Shown here piece by piece: positions 61,820 to 64,000 of a stretch of DNA of 64,000 bases (positions within the stretch are counted from its first letter, which is position 1; every line of letters begins with the position of its first letter). The DNA is taken from the NCBI RefSeq assembly GCF_017427765.1, contig NZ_JAFRSC010000025.1, positions 1 through 64,000 of the forward strand, given 5' to 3'. Under the pieces are notes generated by a model. That model searched no databases. It was not told the origin of the DNA and was given only the letters and a program-made list of their open reading frames with translations. The DNA is from Methanobrevibacter sp. (GTDB lineage: Archaea; Methanobacteriota; Methanobacteria; Methanobacteriales; Methanobacteriaceae). A program made the translations under genes and the position numbers.

Positions 61820-62647
61820 TTATTCTGGTTTTGAGATTAAGTCTGTTTTAGAACCAGGGTTACCTTCTTTCATGTGAGGGGTTCTTAAAACAGTATCATT
61901 TGCTTTTTCGATTTCTCTTGCTTCTTGTGCTAATTTAGCAGCGCATGCAGCAATTTCGTGAGCAGCAGCTACTAATGGGATGAAGTTTTCGAAACCTTTA
62001 GTCATGAAACAACCTTTCATGTCTAAGTTAGCAACTGATCCAGCCATTTCGTATGCAGCGATAGCTTTTGCTTTTGCATATGGGTTTGCAAATCCGCCAG
62101 CTTCTGCAGCTTTTTCAGCAGTAATAATGAGTTTAGGTAATTCGATTTCACCTGCTTCAGCTTGTGCAATAACATCGTCAATGGTTTTTTGGACTAATCT
62201 TAATGCTCCGGTTTCAGCTAATACTTTTAAGATGTCGGAGTTGAAGATAGCCATTTCAGTTGGGTCTAACCATTCTCTTTTAGCACCAATCATTGGGTCA
62301 GACATTACGATGATGTATCCTAAGCCTTGTTCATCCATTTCATCTTTTTTACCTTTACCAGGTGCGTCACCAATGATAATAGCAGGAATGTCTTTTTCAG
62401 ATAATAATTCTCTTGCTTTAGCTGGTCCAGGTGCTCCTGGGTTTGGGCTAATGAAAATTGCGAAATCAGGTTCGAAAGCGTCTATTTTAGGAACAACGTC
62501 TTCTACTTGTTCTGGGTTCATTTTTGCTCCAGATCCAAATGTTCTTACATCGATATTTGGTCTGTCTGCTCTTTCGTCTAACAATAGGTCAATTACTGGT
62601 GAAGTACCAATATTACCACTTTTAATAATAGCAATTTTAACTACCAT
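61820..62647 (-). CDS. mtd: F420-dependent methylenetetrahydromethanopterin dehydrogenase
   Basis: A 275-residue core enzyme of hydrogenotrophic methanogenesis: it reduces methenyl-H4MPT to methylene-H4MPT with reduced F420. The sequence follows the Mtd family throughout (MVVKIAIIKSGNIGTSPVIDLLLDERADRPNI, SPNPGAPGPAKARELL, PAIIIGDAPGKGKKDEM, GYIIVMSDPMIGAKREWLDPTEMAIFNSD). Ribosome binding site AAGGAGAT. It is a strong taxonomic marker for a methanogen. Codons are the preferred AT-ending ones, in keeping with high expression. Monocistronic. Confidence 0.97.
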   Translation of the reverse strand: MVVKIAIIKSGNIGTSPVIDLLLDERADRPNIDVRTFGSGAKMNPEQVEDVVPKIDAFEPDFAIFISPNPGAPGPAKARELLSEKDIPAIIIGDAPGKGKKDEMDEQGLGYIIVMSDPMIGAKREWLDPTEMAIFNSDILKVLAETGALRLVQKTIDDVIAQAEAGEIELPKLIITAEKAAEAGGFANPYAKAKAIAAYEMAGSVANLDMKGCFMTKGFENFIPLVAAAHEIAACAAKLAQEAREIEKANDTVLRTPHMKEGNPGSKTDLISKPE

Positions 62648-62916
62648 AATTAAATCTCCTTTTTCGATAGTTATAATTTTAATTCAAAAACTATTTAAAT
62701 TTTATTATTTATGATTTTTAATCATTGTATTAATTATTTTAATGAATACTATTCATTTTATTATTTTAATTAATAAAATATTATACAATCTACTATATAA
62801 TTGGAAAATTTTTAAGAAAATAAATTTTAAAAATGGTTTGTTTGCCTTAGAAAATCACTATCTAAAAAACGATAAAATCTGACTAATTTTGAAAAAAATC
62901 TTAAAATAAGAAACAG

Positions 62917-62988
62917 TGGTTCCGACGAGATTCGAACTCGTGATCCCCTCCTTGTAAGGGAGGTATCATACCACTAGACCACGGAACC
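62917..62988 (-). tRNA. tRNA-Val (anticodon UAC)
   Basis: A 72-nt cloverleaf on the minus strand. The acceptor GGTTCCG (5' end at 62988) pairs with CGGAACC. The anticodon stem CCTCC/GGAGG has loop CTTACAA, so the anticodon is TAC for GUA codons. The T loop GTTCGAATC is standard. No CCA is encoded and no intron is seen. The flanks 62648-62916 are AT-rich and contain only the mtd promoter. Confidence 0.93.
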
Positions 62989-63113
62989 AACAAATATTAT
63001 TATGAATTTACTATTATATAAATGTTTCCGTATTCTTGATAATCCTGCACTAAGAAAATTTTATTAGTTAATAAAAATAAAATAATTATTACAAAAAAAT
63101 TAGAAGTGATAAA

Positions 63114-64000
63114 ATGGCTTGGGATGACAAAGCTGGTAAAATATGGATAGATGGAAACATGGTTGACTGGAAAGATGCAAATATTCATGTACTTTCTCAT
63201 GTTGTCCATTACGGTACAGGTGTTTTTGAAGGAATACGCGCATACAAAAACGATAAAGGTGTAGCGGTATTTAGATTAAAGGAACATGTTCAACGTTTAT
63301 TTGATTCTGCAAAAATCTATAAGATTGATATTCCATTCACACAAGAAGAAATCGAAGAAGCAATTCTGGAAACAGTTCGCGTAAATAATTTAGACGGTTG
63401 TTATATACGCCCAATAGTATTTAGAGGCTATGGAGAACTTGGTGTAAATCCTTTAAACTGTCCTGTTAATGTGGTTATTGCTGCATGGGAATGGGGATCA
63501 TATTTAGGAGAAGAAGGAATGGCAAATGGTGTGGACATCGGTGTTTCATCATGGAGAAAACCTGCACCGGACACTTTCCCTGCACTCGCTAAATGTTCTG
63601 CAAATTATATGAACTCCCAATTGGCTAAACTTGAAGCTATCGACAACGGATTTGATGAAGCAATCATGCTTGATTATGAAGGACACGTTTCTGAAGGTAG
63701 TGGAGAAAACATTTTCCTTGTTGAAAACGGCAAATTATTCACACCGTCAATGTCTTCATCCAACCTAAAAGGAATTACCAGAGATTCAATAATGACTGTT
63801 GCTCGTGATTTAGGCTATGAGGTTGTTGAAGAGATAATTTCAAGAGAAAGATTATACTCTGCTGATGAAGTATTCTTTACAGGAACTGCTGCAGAAGTTA
63901 CTCCAATCCGTTCAATTGACCACAGAACAATTGGTATCGGTAGAAGAGGCCCAATTTCTGAAAAATTACAAACCGCATTCTTTGATATTGTTGAAGCTAA
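63114..64000 (+). CDS. ilvE: Branched-chain amino acid aminotransferase (3' end outside the window)
   Basis: A PLP fold-type IV aminotransferase, 295 codons present and still open at 64000. Family members are about 300-310 residues, so only a few are missing. The start [19 protein letters not shown] is normal, after [22 protein letters not shown] contains the Arg of the active site. The PLP lysine lies in [17 protein letters not shown], and GEGSGENIF appears here as SEGSGENIF. It makes valine, leucine and isoleucine from keto acids, completing the pathway with ilvB, ilvN, ilvC and ilvD in this window. Confidence 0.95.
   Translation, partial: MAWDDKAGKIWIDGNMVDWKDANIHVLSHVVHYGTGVFEGIRAYKNDKGVAVFRLKEHVQRLFDSAKIYKIDIPFTQEEIEEAILETVRVNNLDGCYIRPIVFRGYGELGVNPLNCPVNVVIAAWEWGSYLGEEGMANGVDIGVSSWRKPAPDTFPALAKCSANYMNSQLAKLEAIDNGFDEAIMLDYEGHVSEGSGENIFLVENGKLFTPSMSSSNLKGITRDSIMTVARDLGYEVVEEIISRERLYSADEVFFTGTAAEVTPIRSIDHRTIGIGRRGPISEKLQTAFFDIVEA

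Overview
The window is a low-GC archaeal chromosome segment, most likely from a gut or rumen Methanobrevibacter or a close relative in the Methanobacteriales. Supporting genes are F420-dependent methylene-H4MPT dehydrogenase (mtd), a methanogenesis marker 12-like protein, a fused Fae-Hps, Alba, an archaeal LSm protein and archaeal-type AspRS, ThrRS and signal peptidase. Archaeal TATA boxes precede many genes, and a very large DUF11-repeat adhesin-like protein is typical of the genus.

Layout. 0-6.5 kb: alba; a PHP/DUF1786 pair; trpB2 behind a cluster of TRP-box-like hexamers; a ParA ATPase with an unusual ParB-tail-like partner, preceded by about 350 bp packed with TTATAACTT-type repeats; a radical SAM/HhH protein. 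6.7-20.1 kb: a surface-protein island with two small secreted proteins and a 3537-residue adhesin (beta-helix plus about 23 DUF11 repeats). 20.4-32.3 kb: housekeeping and biosynthesis (ilvD, hisD, an acyltransferase, aspS, a flavoprotein, cbiC, hemL, signal peptidase, argS). 32.5-39.7 kb: a nitroreductase-MarR-MATE operon with paired operators, purD, a TMEM175-like protein, argF and a HEPN-like gene pair. 40.4-45.1 kb: ilvB-ilvN-carbonic anhydrase and ilvC. 45.2-55.3 kb: mmp12, LSm, surE, a membrane-anchored Mrr-like protein, a glycan polymerase, cbiA/cfbB, thrS, fae-hps and a coiled-coil protein. 55.5-64 kb: a Cys/His-rich surface protein, an iron-sulfur flavoprotein, a flippase, a ModE-like regulator, a ferredoxin, hisB, mtd, tRNA-Val and a partial ilvE.

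Most notable result. Three intergenic regions (23.5-24.0, 24.7-25.2 and 43.3-43.8 kb) share an architecture that ordinary gene calling misses. Each has a short leader ORF that overlaps, abuts or contains a 26-27 residue hydrophobic peptide ORF, then a long 3' hairpin, then what looks like a separately promoted small RNA of about 110-130 nt. In each locus the small RNA is complementary to its own mRNA at two places: 10-12 nt just upstream of the leader ribosome binding site, and 7-11 nt in the 3' hairpin. The paired sequences differ between loci while complementarity is kept. This resembles bacterial type I toxin-antitoxin modules (hok/mok-sok and par/fst). It is an inference from sequence; no transcript or toxicity has been shown.

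Other leads are the ParA partner and its repeat array, an orphan IS605/TnpB right-end (omega-RNA-like) segment next to ilvC, an apparent ATT start on a secreted Cys/His-rich protein, and predicted MarR and TrpY operators.
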